Assembly (NCBI GenBank): GCA_017395245.1
Contig: JAFPVR010000081.1
Coordinates: forward strand, 1 to 64,000
Direction of reading: 5' to 3'
DNA length: 64,000 nt
Source of the DNA: Bacteroidales bacterium
GTDB lineage: Bacteria > Bacteroidota > Bacteroidia > Bacteroidales > WCHB1-69
Part shown: piece after piece, positions 24,761-33,309 of the stretch
Layout: each line of letters starts with the position of its first letter
Position numbering within the stretch: the first letter of the stretch is position 1
The notes under the pieces: model-generated
Database searches by the model: none
Told to the model about the DNA's origin: nothing
Seen by the model: the letters and a program-made list of their open reading frames with translations, nothing else
Program-made: the position numbers and the translations under genes

Positions 24761-25747
24761 ATGAAAATAGCCCTTGTTGGAGCCACCGGATTAGTGGGTG
24801 GCGTTATGCGCAAAGTATTGGTGGAAAGAGGATTTGATGATTGTGAATTCATTCCTGCCGCTTCATCAAAATCAGTTGGGAAGAAAGTGCAGTTTGGTGA
24901 CCGCGAGGTGGCCGTGGTCTCGGTGGAAGATGCCATCGCCGCCAAGCCCGATTTCGCCATCTTCTCGGCGGGCAGCGCGGCTTCGCTCGAATACGCCCCG
25001 AAGTTCGCCGCCGTCGGCACGGTGGTCATTGACAATTCCGCCGCTTGGCGAAGTGACCCGAAGATTCCGTTGGTGGTGCCCGAAATCAACGGCGACGTTA
25101 TTACCCCCGATGACAAGATAATCGCTAACCCGAATTGCTCCACCATCCAGATGGTAATGGCGCTGGCACCGCTGCATAAACGTTTTGGTATCAAACGGTT
25201 GGTGGTGGCTACATATCAGTCGATTACAGGCACGGGCAAGAAGGCGGTCGATCAGCTGATGAGCGAGCGTGCTGGTCAGCCCTGCGATCCCGCCTATCCC
25301 TATCCCATTGACATGAACCTTTTCCCGCACGGCGGCAGTTTCACTGAAAATGGTTATACAACGGAAGAGATGAAACTCTTGAACGAAACCCGTAAGATTT
25401 TGAGGGATAATGAGATACAAGTTACTTCGACCGTCGTTCGCGTACCCGTTACAGGCGGTCATTCTGAAGCGGTGAACGTGGAATTCCGTCAGGATTACGA
25501 CTTGGCGGAGGTTTATGCGTTGCTCAGCGAGATGCCCGGCGTGAAGGTGTTGGATGCACCCGCCGAGAACGTCTATCCGATGCCGAAGTATGCCGAGGGG
25601 TTGGACGATGTCTTTGTGGGTCGTATCCGTCGCGATTTCTCGCAGCCCAACTCGTTGAACCTCTGGGTGGTGGCCGACAACCTTCGCAAGGGCGCGGCGA
25701 CGAATGCTGTGCAAATCATGCAGTATATTTTAGGCAATAGGCAATAG
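24761..25747 (+). CDS. asd: Aspartate-semialdehyde dehydrogenase
   Basis: 328 residues. It reduces aspartyl phosphate to aspartate semialdehyde with NADPH, the branch point to lysine/diaminopimelate, threonine and methionine. The NADP-binding motif VGATGLVGGVM is at the N-terminus, the catalytic cysteine lies in IIANPNCSTIQM, the substrate region in TYQSITGTGKKAVDQL, and the catalytic histidine in VRVPVTGGHSEAVNVEF. Length is normal. It is transcribed divergently from the lamin-tail gene. The TAG stop runs into a short array of the words GGCAATA and GACTTA. Confidence 0.95.
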   Translation: MKIALVGATGLVGGVMRKVLVERGFDDCEFIPAASSKSVGKKVQFGDREVAVVSVEDAIAAKPDFAIFSAGSAASLEYAPKFAAVGTVVIDNSAAWRSDPKIPLVVPEINGDVITPDDKIIANPNCSTIQMVMALAPLHKRFGIKRLVVATYQSITGTGKKAVDQLMSERAGQPCDPAYPYPIDMNLFPHGGSFTENGYTTEEMKLLNETRKILRDNEIQVTSTVVRVPVTGGHSEAVNVEFRQDYDLAEVYALLSEMPGVKVLDAPAENVYPMPKYAEGLDDVFVGRIRRDFSQPNSLNLWVVADNLRKGAATNAVQIMQYILGNRQ

Positions 25748-25832
25748 GCAATAGGCAGGAGACTTAAGACTTAGGACTTAAGACTTAGAACTCAAGGTCA
25801 AAGGTCAAGGTCAAAGGTCAAAGTCAAGACAG
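25741..25832. repeat. Low-complexity word array (GGCAATA, GACTTA(A/G), AAGGTCA)
   Basis: Short degenerate tandem words follow the asd stop. The GGTCAAAG words are the reverse complement of the CTTTGACC words that follow the next gene (26961-27017), so the nuclease gene is bracketed by inverted word arrays. Confidence 0.6.
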
Positions 25833-25913
25833 ACGGTCGGTTACTTTGAAAGCCTATCGCCTGTCTTTTTTTGCCTAAAGGTGATTTGTTATTTTCGGTA
25901 ATTATAATTTTTG

Positions 25914-25921
25914 TACTTTTG
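25914..25921 (+). promoter_or_regulatory. -7 box (TACTTTTG) for the nuclease gene
   Basis: 21 bases before the ATG at 25943. It excludes the upstream in-frame ATG at 25871. Confidence 0.65.
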
Positions 25922-25942
25922 CAGGAATTTTATCTGATATTT

Positions 25943-26962
25943 ATGAAAAGAGTCGTATTTGCCATAGTCGCGATATTGACGGTGAGTTTTGTTGTGGCGC
26001 AACAATCTCACAATAAGGCTGTTATAGGTTTTTATAATGTGGAAAACCTGTTTGACACGATCGACGATCCGAACAAGAACGACGAGCAGTTTTTGCCCAA
26101 TGGAGACTACCGCTGGGACTCCGAGCGTTACAACACCAAGTTAGAGAATCTTTCCAAGGTGATAGAGCTGATGGCGAGCCTTGATGGCGGGTTGGTGGTG
26201 TTAGGTGTCTCTGAAATCGAGAATGAGCAGGTGATGCTCGATTTGGCTGCCACGCCGCGTCTGCAACCTTACCACTTTTCGGTCTGCCATCACGAGTCGC
26301 CCGACCGCCGCGGTGTAGATGTAGCCTTCTTCTACGATGCCTCCCGCTTCAAAATTCTCAGCACCAGAGCTTTCCCGACCATCGTGCCCGGCAATCCCGA
26401 CTTCATTACCCGCGATCAGTGGCTGATGACCGGTGTGCTGGACGGCGTGGACACCCTCGACATTGTGGTCAACCACTGGCCTTCAAAGTCCGGTGGCGAG
26501 AAGCGTAGCCTTCCCGGCAGAATGGCGGCGGGTGCGCTCGGCCGCAGTATCGCCGACTCCGTGCTGAATTCCCGTCCCAACGCCAAGTTCATCTACATGG
26601 GCGACCTCAACGACAACCCCACCTCCAAGTGCATCCTTGCCGAGATGGATACCAAGACCAAGCCCGACAATCTGGCGCCCACCGACTTGTACAACCCAAT
26701 GTGGAAAATCTTCCGCGACGGCATCGGCTCCTACGCCTACCGCGACAGCTGGGAGATGCTCGACAACATTATCATCTCCGCCGGGCTCGTGAATGCGGCT
26801 CCCGACACCTACAGGTTCCGCTCCGCCAACATTTTCCGTAAAGATTTTATGTTCACCAAGACCGGTTCCTACATGGACTACCCCTACCGCTCCTTCGCCG
26901 GCGGCAACTACCAGGGCGGCTATAGCGACCATCTGCCGGTGTATATTGTGCTGACACGGTGA
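25943..26962 (+). CDS. Exported endonuclease/exonuclease/phosphatase-family protein
   Basis: 339 residues. Signal peptide of ~20 residues (MKRVVFAIVAILTVSFVVAQ). The EEP fold shows the start motif IGFYNVENLFDT with the metal-contact asparagine and later glutamate (VSEIEN), the central catalytic region VNHWPSKSGG, the MGDLNDNP motif, and the final SDHLPVYIVL with the catalytic Asp-His pair. It is expected to cut nucleic acid or a phosphoester outside the cytoplasm. Its length and motifs match the Bacteroidota secreted DNase-like branch. The gene has its own promoter and is bracketed by word arrays. Confidence 0.87.
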   Translation: MKRVVFAIVAILTVSFVVAQQSHNKAVIGFYNVENLFDTIDDPNKNDEQFLPNGDYRWDSERYNTKLENLSKVIELMASLDGGLVVLGVSEIENEQVMLDLAATPRLQPYHFSVCHHESPDRRGVDVAFFYDASRFKILSTRAFPTIVPGNPDFITRDQWLMTGVLDGVDTLDIVVNHWPSKSGGEKRSLPGRMAAGALGRSIADSVLNSRPNAKFIYMGDLNDNPTSKCILAEMDTKTKPDNLAPTDLYNPMWKIFRDGIGSYAYRDSWEMLDNIIISAGLVNAAPDTYRFRSANIFRKDFMFTKTGSYMDYPYRSFAGGNYQGGYSDHLPVYIVLTR

Positions 26963-27017
26963 CTTTGACTTTGACCTTTGACTTTGACTTTGACCTTTGA
27001 CTTTTGACTTTTGACTC
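26961..27017. repeat. Low-complexity word array (TTTGACT / CTTTGACC)
   Basis: About nine copies of a 6-7 base word directly after the stop of the nuclease gene, mirror to the array at 25795-25832. Confidence 0.65.
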
Positions 27018-27090
27018 TTGGGCAATAAACGCAAATTATTAACGTTAACCTCATACCTTTAACCCTTAAACAGTAAACGGTAAACCATAT

Positions 27091-27852
27091 ATGAAAAGGC
27101 TTGTAATTATACCTACGTACAAGGAAAAAGAGAACATCGAGAACATTATCAGGGCGATTTTTGGCCTGATCGATGTCCACATATTGATTATTGATGACAA
27201 TTCGCCGGACGGCACGGCGGATATTGTGAAGTCGCTGATGCCCGAGTTTGACGGGCGGCTTTTCATTGAGGAGCGCAGCGGCAAGTTAGGGCTCGGCACG
27301 GCCTATATCCACGGATTCAAGTGGGGGTTGGCGCGCGGCTACGACTATTTTACCGAGATGGATGCCGATTTCTCGCACGATCCGCACGACCTGCAACGGT
27401 TGTACGATGCCTGCGAGAACACACCTGCTGATCTTGCCATCGGTTCGCGTTACTGTCAGGGAGTCAACGTGTTGAACTGGCCGATGGGCCGTCTGCTGAT
27501 GTCATATTATGGTTCCGCATACGTGCGCACGGTCTTGGGCGTGCCCGTGAAGGACACTACCGCCGGTTTTGTCTGTTATCGCGCCGACGTGCTCAACGCC
27601 ATCGATTTCGACAAGATCAAGCATATCGGCTACGGCTTCCAGATTGAGATGAAGTTCACGGCTTGGAAGCTGGGCTTCAAGATTGTGGAGGTGCCCATCA
27701 TCTTCCGCGATCGCACGGAAGGCGTTTCCAAGATGAGCTCCGGCATCTTCCGCGAGGCCATCTTTGGCGTTATCGGCCTGAAAATCCGCAGCTGGTTCCG
27801 CAAATGGGAACGCGTCGACAACCGCGCGAAACTGGGTCAGGCTTCAGAATGA
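27091..27852 (+). CDS. Polyprenol-phosphate mannosyltransferase (Dpm1-like GT2)
   Basis: 253 residues, soluble GT2 glycosyltransferase without C-terminal membrane segments. The N-terminal nucleotide-binding signature is IIPTYKEKENIENII, then LIIDDNSPDGTADIV, the metal-binding EMDADFSHDP (DxD-type), and the acceptor-loop region TAGFVCYRADVL. It transfers mannose (or a similar sugar) from GDP to a polyprenol phosphate, feeding periplasmic glycosylation such as the O-glycosylation known in Bacteroidales. The closing RSWFRKWERV segment is basic and probably membrane-associating. It is preceded by a GTAAACGGTAAAC word pair that recurs inverted at 30186-30210. Confidence 0.88.
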   Translation: MKRLVIIPTYKEKENIENIIRAIFGLIDVHILIIDDNSPDGTADIVKSLMPEFDGRLFIEERSGKLGLGTAYIHGFKWGLARGYDYFTEMDADFSHDPHDLQRLYDACENTPADLAIGSRYCQGVNVLNWPMGRLLMSYYGSAYVRTVLGVPVKDTTAGFVCYRADVLNAIDFDKIKHIGYGFQIEMKFTAWKLGFKIVEVPIIFRDRTEGVSKMSSGIFREAIFGVIGLKIRSWFRKWERVDNRAKLGQASE

Positions 27853-27947
27853 GGAATTATGAACGGTTAATTCACCAATCACTAATCACCACTCACCATT
27901 CACTAGGCCTCAATAACCAATAACCTCTAACCTCTAACCATTAATAA

Positions 27948-29108
27948 ATGGAATACTTCATCGCCAAAACTTTTGCCGGATTAGAAACCGAGCTTTTCAA
28001 AGAACTGCACGCATTGGGTGCGAAGAACTGCGAGAAGCTCAGTCGTGCTGTGGCCTTTGAGGGCGACTTGGCGATGATGTACCGCGCTAACTACTTCTGC
28101 CGCACGGCGTTGCGTGTTCTCTGGCGCCGCAAGCAGTTTACTTTCAACAGCAACCGCCAGTTCTACGAGCAGATCTTTGACTTTCCAGCAGAGGAAGTGC
28201 TTTCTCCCGACGGAACGTTGGCAGTGCATGCCACTATCGTCGATTCCATATTCAATACACCGCTTTACGCGTCCGTACTGGCGAAGGATGCCGTCTGCGA
28301 CCGTTTCCGCGACAAGTTCGGCCGCCGACCCTCCGTGGACAAAGACTATCCCGACGTGCAGTTCCATCTCCATGTCTATAAGAATGAGGCCCAGCTGTTT
28401 TTGGACAGTTCGGGCGAGTCGCTGCACAAGCGTGGCTACAAGGTGCGCAACCATCCCGCGCCGCTGAACGAGGTGACGGCCGCCGCCATGATTCTCAAAA
28501 GCGGTTGGGACGGCACCTGTGACTTCATCGACCCGATGTGCGGCGGTGCAACGCTTTCCATCGAGGCGGCCATGCAGGCTCTCAACATCCCCGCCGGTTT
28601 CTACCGCCGCGAATATGGCTTCTATCAATGGAAGAATTTTGATCGACAGCTTTGGAAATCTGTGCGTGACGAGGCCGACATCAAGGATGACGTGACCATC
28701 AACTTCTATGCTTCCGACATAGACGGACGTTTCCTCGATATCGCCCGTGCCAATGTACAGAAGGCTCGTTTGCAGGATTTTATCGTCACGGAACGTCAGG
28801 ATATGCGCTATTCCAATCCCGAGAACACACCCTCCGTGGTGATGATGAATCCGCCCTACGGTGAACGGCTTTCCGTGGATGACATTAATATATTGTATCA
28901 GGAAATCGGCAATGCATTGAAGCAGCGTTATGCCGGCTGCAAGGCGTATATTATCAGTTCCGACAAAGAAGCTCTGAAACGCGTGGGGCTGAAACCGTCG
29001 CGCAAATGGCCCATGCTCAACGGCTCGTTGGAGTGCATGTTCCAGGAGTACGAACTTTTTTCCGGCGACCGCAAACAGTACGTCACCCAGAAGAAAGAGC
29101 AGGCATGA
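27948..29108 (+). CDS. THUMP-domain rRNA (guanine-N2) methyltransferase, RlmL-like
   Basis: 386 residues. The N-terminal ferredoxin-like and THUMP part (EYFIAKTFAGLETELFKEL, then VHATIVDSIFNTPLYASVLA) binds RNA. The C-terminal Rossmann methyltransferase shows FIDPMCGGATLSIEAA (SAM site), YASDIDGRFLDIARAN, and the catalytic NPPYGERL motif. It matches the N-terminal half of RlmL, which makes m2G2445 in 23S rRNA; the RlmK half is absent, as is usual in Bacteroidota. Its TGA overlaps the ATG of the next gene (ATGA), so translation is coupled. Confidence 0.9.
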   Translation: MEYFIAKTFAGLETELFKELHALGAKNCEKLSRAVAFEGDLAMMYRANYFCRTALRVLWRRKQFTFNSNRQFYEQIFDFPAEEVLSPDGTLAVHATIVDSIFNTPLYASVLAKDAVCDRFRDKFGRRPSVDKDYPDVQFHLHVYKNEAQLFLDSSGESLHKRGYKVRNHPAPLNEVTAAAMILKSGWDGTCDFIDPMCGGATLSIEAAMQALNIPAGFYRREYGFYQWKNFDRQLWKSVRDEADIKDDVTINFYASDIDGRFLDIARANVQKARLQDFIVTERQDMRYSNPENTPSVVMMNPPYGERLSVDDINILYQEIGNALKQRYAGCKAYIISSDKEALKRVGLKPSRKWPMLNGSLECMFQEYELFSGDRKQYVTQKKEQA

Positions 29109-30184
29109 GGCGCAACATTCTCATATTGTTAATGTTACTGGCTGTCGTCATAGTCGGTCGCGGGCAGAGCAAGTATAGCAACGAGTTCCTGTCGTTAGGG
29201 CTTGGCGCGCGCGGGCTTGGCATGGCGAACACGATGTGCGCCATCACTGACGACGTGACCTCCGCCTACTGGAACCCCGCCGGGTTGACGCGCATGGACA
29301 AGCGTTACCAGCTCGCGCTGATGCATGCCGAGTACTTTGCCGGTATCGCCAAGTACGACTACGGCGGGCTGGCTTACAAGATTGATTCGAACCAGTCGGT
29401 GGCGTTTTCCTACATCCGCTTCGGGGTGGACAATATTATGAACACCACGCAATTGATTGACGACCAAGGAAATGTGGACTATGACCGCATCACCTACTTT
29501 TCCGCCGCCGATAACGCTTTCTTGCTGAGCTATGCGTATGCATTTCCGCAGGTGCCGGGGCTGTCGGTGGGCGCGAATGCGAAGATTATCCACCGCAAGA
29601 TCGGGCAGTTCGCGAAATCGTGGGGTTTCGGGCTCGACTTCGGGCTGATGTACAACCGCAAGGGCTGGCAGGCGGGCTTGATGCTGCGCGACGGCACCTC
29701 CACCTTCAATGCGTGGCGCTACTCCCTGACCGACGATGTGATTGCTGTCTTCGAGGAGACTGGCAACGAGATTCCCGAAAACGACCTCGAACTGACTGTC
29801 CCTGCGCTGCTTTTGGGCGGCGGCAAAACCGTCCATTTCGGGAAGGGCTTCCACGGTACCTTCGCGCTTGGTTTGGACTGCACCTTCGACGGCAAGCGTA
29901 ACACCTTGATTAAGAGCAATGTCATCAGCATAGACCCGCATTTCGGGATGGAGTTCGACTACAAGAAGATTGTGGCGTTGCGGATGGGCATCGGCAATTT
30001 CCAGCAAGAGCCCGACTTCGACGGCAAAATGAAGACCACCTTGCAAATCAACTTCGGCGTGGGGGTCAACATAAAGAATGTGGTGGCTATCGACTACGCC
30101 TTCACCGACTTGGGTAACCTCTCCATCGCGCAGTACTCGCACATTGTCTCGTTGAAAGTGAACATCGACAAATTCAAGAAGTAG
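29105..30184 (+). CDS. PorV/PorQ-family outer membrane protein
   Basis: 359 residues. Signal peptide ~1-20 (ending GRG-Q). The sequence then follows the PorV/PorQ pattern: FLSLGLGARGLGMANTMCAI, DDVTSAYWNPAGL, and a long run of alternating beta strands ending in SLKVNIDKFKK, as expected for an outer membrane beta barrel of the FadL-like group. Family members are T9SS components (PorV shuttles cargo, PorQ belongs to the attachment complex) or paralogues of them. The start at 29105 is set by the signal peptide and the ATGA overlap with the methyltransferase. It supports the presence of T9SS seen at the left edge. Confidence 0.82.
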   Translation: MRRNILILLMLLAVVIVGRGQSKYSNEFLSLGLGARGLGMANTMCAITDDVTSAYWNPAGLTRMDKRYQLALMHAEYFAGIAKYDYGGLAYKIDSNQSVAFSYIRFGVDNIMNTTQLIDDQGNVDYDRITYFSAADNAFLLSYAYAFPQVPGLSVGANAKIIHRKIGQFAKSWGFGLDFGLMYNRKGWQAGLMLRDGTSTFNAWRYSLTDDVIAVFEETGNEIPENDLELTVPALLLGGGKTVHFGKGFHGTFALGLDCTFDGKRNTLIKSNVISIDPHFGMEFDYKKIVALRMGIGNFQQEPDFDGKMKTTLQINFGVGVNIKNVVAIDYAFTDLGNLSIAQYSHIVSLKVNIDKFKK

Positions 30185-30264
30185 TTTACCGTTTACGGTT
30201 TACAGTTTAGAGAACGAACCCTTATTCCATAACCATTAACCCATAACCAATAACCATAAACCTT

Positions 30265-31134
30265 ATGTCAGAGAATCACAAGATTACCATCCAGAAATTC
30301 CCGTTTTCGGAGTCGCAGTTCATGCAGCGCGTGAAGAACGATTCCGCGTTTACCTATAATAAAGAAGAAGAGCTGGCAATGCTCAAGACCATCTTGGGAA
30401 GTGTTGACTTGACCACTTTGGAGGGCTCGGATAATACCGAAAAGGTGACAAAGCTCTGTGAAACAGCGGTTTCCTTCCGCGATGACGAGCGTGGCATACC
30501 TGCGACGGCATCCGTGTGTGTCTACCCGCGCTTTGTGGCCTTGGCGAAAGAGAAACTGCAGGGCACGGGTGTGAAAGTGGCCTCCGTGGCGGGCGCGTTT
30601 CCCGCAGGTCAGCTGCCGATTGAGCTGAAAGTTGCCGAAGTGGAATACGCCGTAAGGCAAGGCGCGGACGAAATTGACATGGTGATTTCGCGCGGCGAGT
30701 TCCTCGAAGGTCGTTACCAGGTAGTCTACGACGAGATCTGCGCCATTCGCAAGGCTTGCGCGGGTAAGGTGCTGAAGGTGATTTTGGAGACCGGCGAACT
30801 GCAGACACCGCAGAACATCTTCCGCGCATCGCAGTTAGCCATCCACGCTGGCGCGGACTTTTTGAAGACTTCCACCGGAAAAATCGCCGTAAACGCCACT
30901 CCGGAGGCTTTCTGGGTAATGATGTTCGCCATCCGGCAGCATTTCCAGGAAACCGGCAAGAAAGTCGGCATCAAAGTGGCAGGTGGCGTCTCCACCCCTG
31001 AACAGGCTTACACCTATCTCCACATTTGGCGGCAAAATATGGGCAAGGAGTGGCTTACGCCCGAACTTTTCAGAGTAGGCACAAGCCGCCTCGCTGGGAA
31101 GATTTCCGAAAAAATTCAAGATTTTTTTGTATAA
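30265..31134 (+). CDS. deoC: Deoxyribose-phosphate aldolase
   Basis: 289 residues. It cleaves 2-deoxyribose-5-phosphate to acetaldehyde and glyceraldehyde-3-phosphate in deoxynucleoside salvage. The TIM-barrel shows VCVYPRFV, the strand EIDMVISRGEFL, KVILETGEL, the Schiff-base lysine in ADFLKTSTGK, and the second active lysine in VGIKVAGGVST. A ~30-residue N-terminal extension makes it longer than the ~220-260 of many homologues, as in other Bacteroidota. No phosphopentomutase or nucleoside phosphorylase gene is adjacent. Confidence 0.94.
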   Translation: MSENHKITIQKFPFSESQFMQRVKNDSAFTYNKEEELAMLKTILGSVDLTTLEGSDNTEKVTKLCETAVSFRDDERGIPATASVCVYPRFVALAKEKLQGTGVKVASVAGAFPAGQLPIELKVAEVEYAVRQGADEIDMVISRGEFLEGRYQVVYDEICAIRKACAGKVLKVILETGELQTPQNIFRASQLAIHAGADFLKTSTGKIAVNATPEAFWVMMFAIRQHFQETGKKVGIKVAGGVSTPEQAYTYLHIWRQNMGKEWLTPELFRVGTSRLAGKISEKIQDFFV

Positions 31135-31159
31135 GTGTTGGATTATAAAGAAATTATTG

Positions 31160-31167
31160 TATTTTTG
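31160..31167 (+). promoter_or_regulatory. -7 box (TATTTTTG) for the HU gene
   Basis: Followed by GCAGCCC; 72 bases before the HU ATG at 31240. Confidence 0.7.
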
Positions 31168-31239
31168 CAGCCCGAAAAAATCGAGGCATAAATTAGGCAA
31201 ACCAATTATAAATTCAAACTTTAAAAACACATTAAGATT

Positions 31240-31524
31240 ATGACTAAAGCAGAAATTGTCAACGAAATTTCCAATCGCACCGGTTATGAAAGAAATAGCG
31301 TGCAAACTATCGTCGAGGCTTTCATGGATGCCGTGAAGAAGACCATGATTGACGGTGAGAACGTTTATTTGAGAGGCTTCGGCAGCTTCATCGTGAAGCA
31401 CAGAGCTGAGAAGACCGCCCGCAATATCTCCAAGAACCAGACCATCACCATCAAGGCCCACAACATCCCCGCTTTCAAACCTTGCAAGGATTTCGTGGAG
31501 GCTGTCAAAAAGAACACAAAATAA
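31240..31524 (+). CDS. HU/IHF-family DNA-binding protein
   Basis: 94 residues, full HU length. The N-terminal helices (MTKAEIVNEISNRTGYERNS), the saddle strand NVYLRGFGSFIVKHR, the arm region KTARNISKNQTITIKAHNIP with its intercalating proline, and the C-terminal helix FKPCKDFVEAVKK are all in place. It is a nucleoid protein that bends DNA as a dimer. It is first in a run with the 29-residue basic protein, RNase G, RecX and a nuclease gene. A strong hairpin before rng may make that part independent. Confidence 0.94.
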   Translation: MTKAEIVNEISNRTGYERNSVQTIVEAFMDAVKKTMIDGENVYLRGFGSFIVKHRAEKTARNISKNQTITIKAHNIPAFKPCKDFVEAVKKNTK

Positions 31525-31548
31525 GTCAAACATCAATAATTTATTATT

Positions 31549-31638
31549 ATGCCTAGCGGAAAAAAACGTAAACGTGCGAAAATGAACACGCACAAACGCA
31601 AAAAAAGACTAAGAAAGAACAGACATAAGAACAGATAG
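31549..31638 (+). CDS. AURKAIP1/COX24-domain small basic protein (ribosome-associated, mS38-like)
   Basis: 29 residues, ATG at 31549, TAG at 31636-31638, 24 bases after HU. The peptide opens MPSGKKRKRAKMNTHKRKKR and has 16 Lys/Arg in 29. This matches the tiny Bacteroidota protein with the AURKAIP1/COX24 domain, related to mitochondrial ribosomal protein mS38. It is expected to bind the small ribosomal subunit rRNA. Its place between HU and RNase G is the usual one in the phylum as I recall it. It is easily missed because of its size. Confidence 0.85.
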   Translation: MPSGKKRKRAKMNTHKRKKRLRKNRHKNR

Positions 31639-31658
31639 TCTTTTCGCGGTAAAACAAT

Positions 31659-31700
31659 GAAAACTAAATGATTTACACGTAAGTCATTTAGTTTTCTTAT
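31659..31700 (+). terminator. Strong hairpin between the small basic protein gene and rng
   Basis: The 15 bp stem GAAAACTAAATGATT (31659-31673) / AGTCATTTAGTTTTC (31682-31696) with one G-T pair is followed by TTATTTTT. It is a good terminator, and the T run doubles as a possible -7 box (TATTTTTG, 31698-31705). Confidence 0.75.
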
Positions 31701-31708
31701 TTTTGGAT

Positions 31709-33307
31709 ATGGAGAATAAGCAAGAAGAAAACACCAAAGAGATTACTAAAGAAATCATCATCACTTCCCATACCAATGAGGTTCAGGTTGCGCTGTTGGA
31801 GGACAAGAAGCTGATGGAGATTCATACGGAAAAGTCGTCTGCGCAGTTTTCGGTGGGCGACATCTATTTGGGGAAGGTGAAGAAGATCATGCCCGGCTTG
31901 AACGCCGCCTTCGTGGACGTGGGCAGTGAGCGCGAAGCCTTCCTGCACTACCTCGACCTCGGCATCAATGGCCGTACTATCAATGCATTCGTCAGTCAGG
32001 CCATTACCACCGGCAAACGTAGCATCAGCCGCGTGCAATACTTGGAAGAGATTCCCAAAAACGGCAAAATCAGCGACGTAATCACCTCGGGCCAGCAGAT
32101 TATGGTCCAGGTGGCCAAAGAGCCGATTTCCACGAAAGGGCCGCGTATCACCACCGAGATTTCCTTTGCCGGACGCTACCTTGTGTTGGTGCCGTTCAGC
32201 GATAAAGTGTCTGTATCACAGAAGATTAAGAGCAGCGAGGAACGCAAGCGTCTACGCACAGCGGTGCAGAGCATCCGTCCGCGCAACTTCGGCATCATCA
32301 TCCGCACGGTGGCCGAGCACAAGTCCGTGGAGGAGCTTTCCGCCGACCTCGACATGCTGCGCTACCGTTGGGACACCACCGTTGAGAACCTTTTCGCCTC
32401 CAAAGCGCCGATGCGGCTTGCCCAGGAGGAGAACCGCGTGGCCTCCCTGCTGCGCGATTTCCTTAACGATTCGTTCCATGCCATCTATGTGGACACCCCC
32501 GAGATGTTCACCGAGGTGAAGAACTACCTCCACATACACGCCCCCGAACAGGAGTCCATCGTCAATCTTTACAAAGAAAAACGCCCGATTTTCGACTATT
32601 TCAACGTCGCCAAGCAAATCAAGGGCTCATTCGGCAAGGTTGTCACCATCAAAAACGGCGTCTATCTCATCATTGAGCACACCGAGGCCATGCACGTCAT
32701 CGACGTGAACAGTGGCAACCGCGTGAAATCCTCGCAGACGCCGGAACAGAATGCGCTGAACACCAATATGATAGCGGCACAGGAGATTGCCCGTCAGCTA
32801 CGTCTGAGGGATATGGGCGGCATCATCACCATCGACTTCGTGGATTTGCACGACCCCGCCAATAAGAGTACGCTGAACAAAGCGATGGCCGAGTTCATGC
32901 GCAACGACAAAGCGAAGCATACCATCCTGCCGCTCAACAAGTTCGGGTTGATTCAGATCACCCGTCAGCGCGTGCGGCAAGCTACCATTATCGAGAATAC
33001 GGAGGTTTGTCCGACCTGTAAGGGCACCGGCAAAATCAAGCCGCCGATTGTCATTGAGGACGAGATTGCCAACGCCCTCGACTTCCTGTTCGACAAGCAG
33101 CACGAGCCCAAGATCACCGTGGTGGCGCACCCGTTCGTGCAGGCCTACCTTACCAAGGGCTTCCCGTCCATCCGGATGAAATGGAGCTGGCGGTATAAGA
33201 AACACATCCGCATCGTGGCCAACCAGAGCAGTCGCCTCACCGAGGTACACTACCTGAACGAGCACGGCGAAGACATCATCCTGTGGAACGAACCAGCCCG
33301 CGATTAG
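31709..33307 (+). CDS. rng: Ribonuclease E/G family protein
   Basis: 532 residues, RNase G length. The S1 domain begins SVGDIYLGKVKKIMPGLNAA followed by FVDVG, with the usual insertion of the family. The DNase-I-like catalytic part carries VIDVNSG (metal-binding Asp) and GGIITIDFVDLHD. The zinc-link CPTCKGTGK lies near residue 435. It is an endonuclease acting on 5'-monophosphate RNA in 16S rRNA 5'-end processing and mRNA decay. The ATG at 31709 follows a terminator hairpin by only a few bases, so the leader is extremely short if the box at 31698 is used. recX starts two bases after its stop. Confidence 0.93.
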   Translation: MENKQEENTKEITKEIIITSHTNEVQVALLEDKKLMEIHTEKSSAQFSVGDIYLGKVKKIMPGLNAAFVDVGSEREAFLHYLDLGINGRTINAFVSQAITTGKRSISRVQYLEEIPKNGKISDVITSGQQIMVQVAKEPISTKGPRITTEISFAGRYLVLVPFSDKVSVSQKIKSSEERKRLRTAVQSIRPRNFGIIIRTVAEHKSVEELSADLDMLRYRWDTTVENLFASKAPMRLAQEENRVASLLRDFLNDSFHAIYVDTPEMFTEVKNYLHIHAPEQESIVNLYKEKRPIFDYFNVAKQIKGSFGKVVTIKNGVYLIIEHTEAMHVIDVNSGNRVKSSQTPEQNALNTNMIAAQEIARQLRLRDMGGIITIDFVDLHDPANKSTLNKAMAEFMRNDKAKHTILPLNKFGLIQITRQRVRQATIIENTEVCPTCKGTGKIKPPIVIEDEIANALDFLFDKQHEPKITVVAHPFVQAYLTKGFPSIRMKWSWRYKKHIRIVANQSSRLTEVHYLNEHGEDIILWNEPARD

Positions 33308-33309
33308 CC

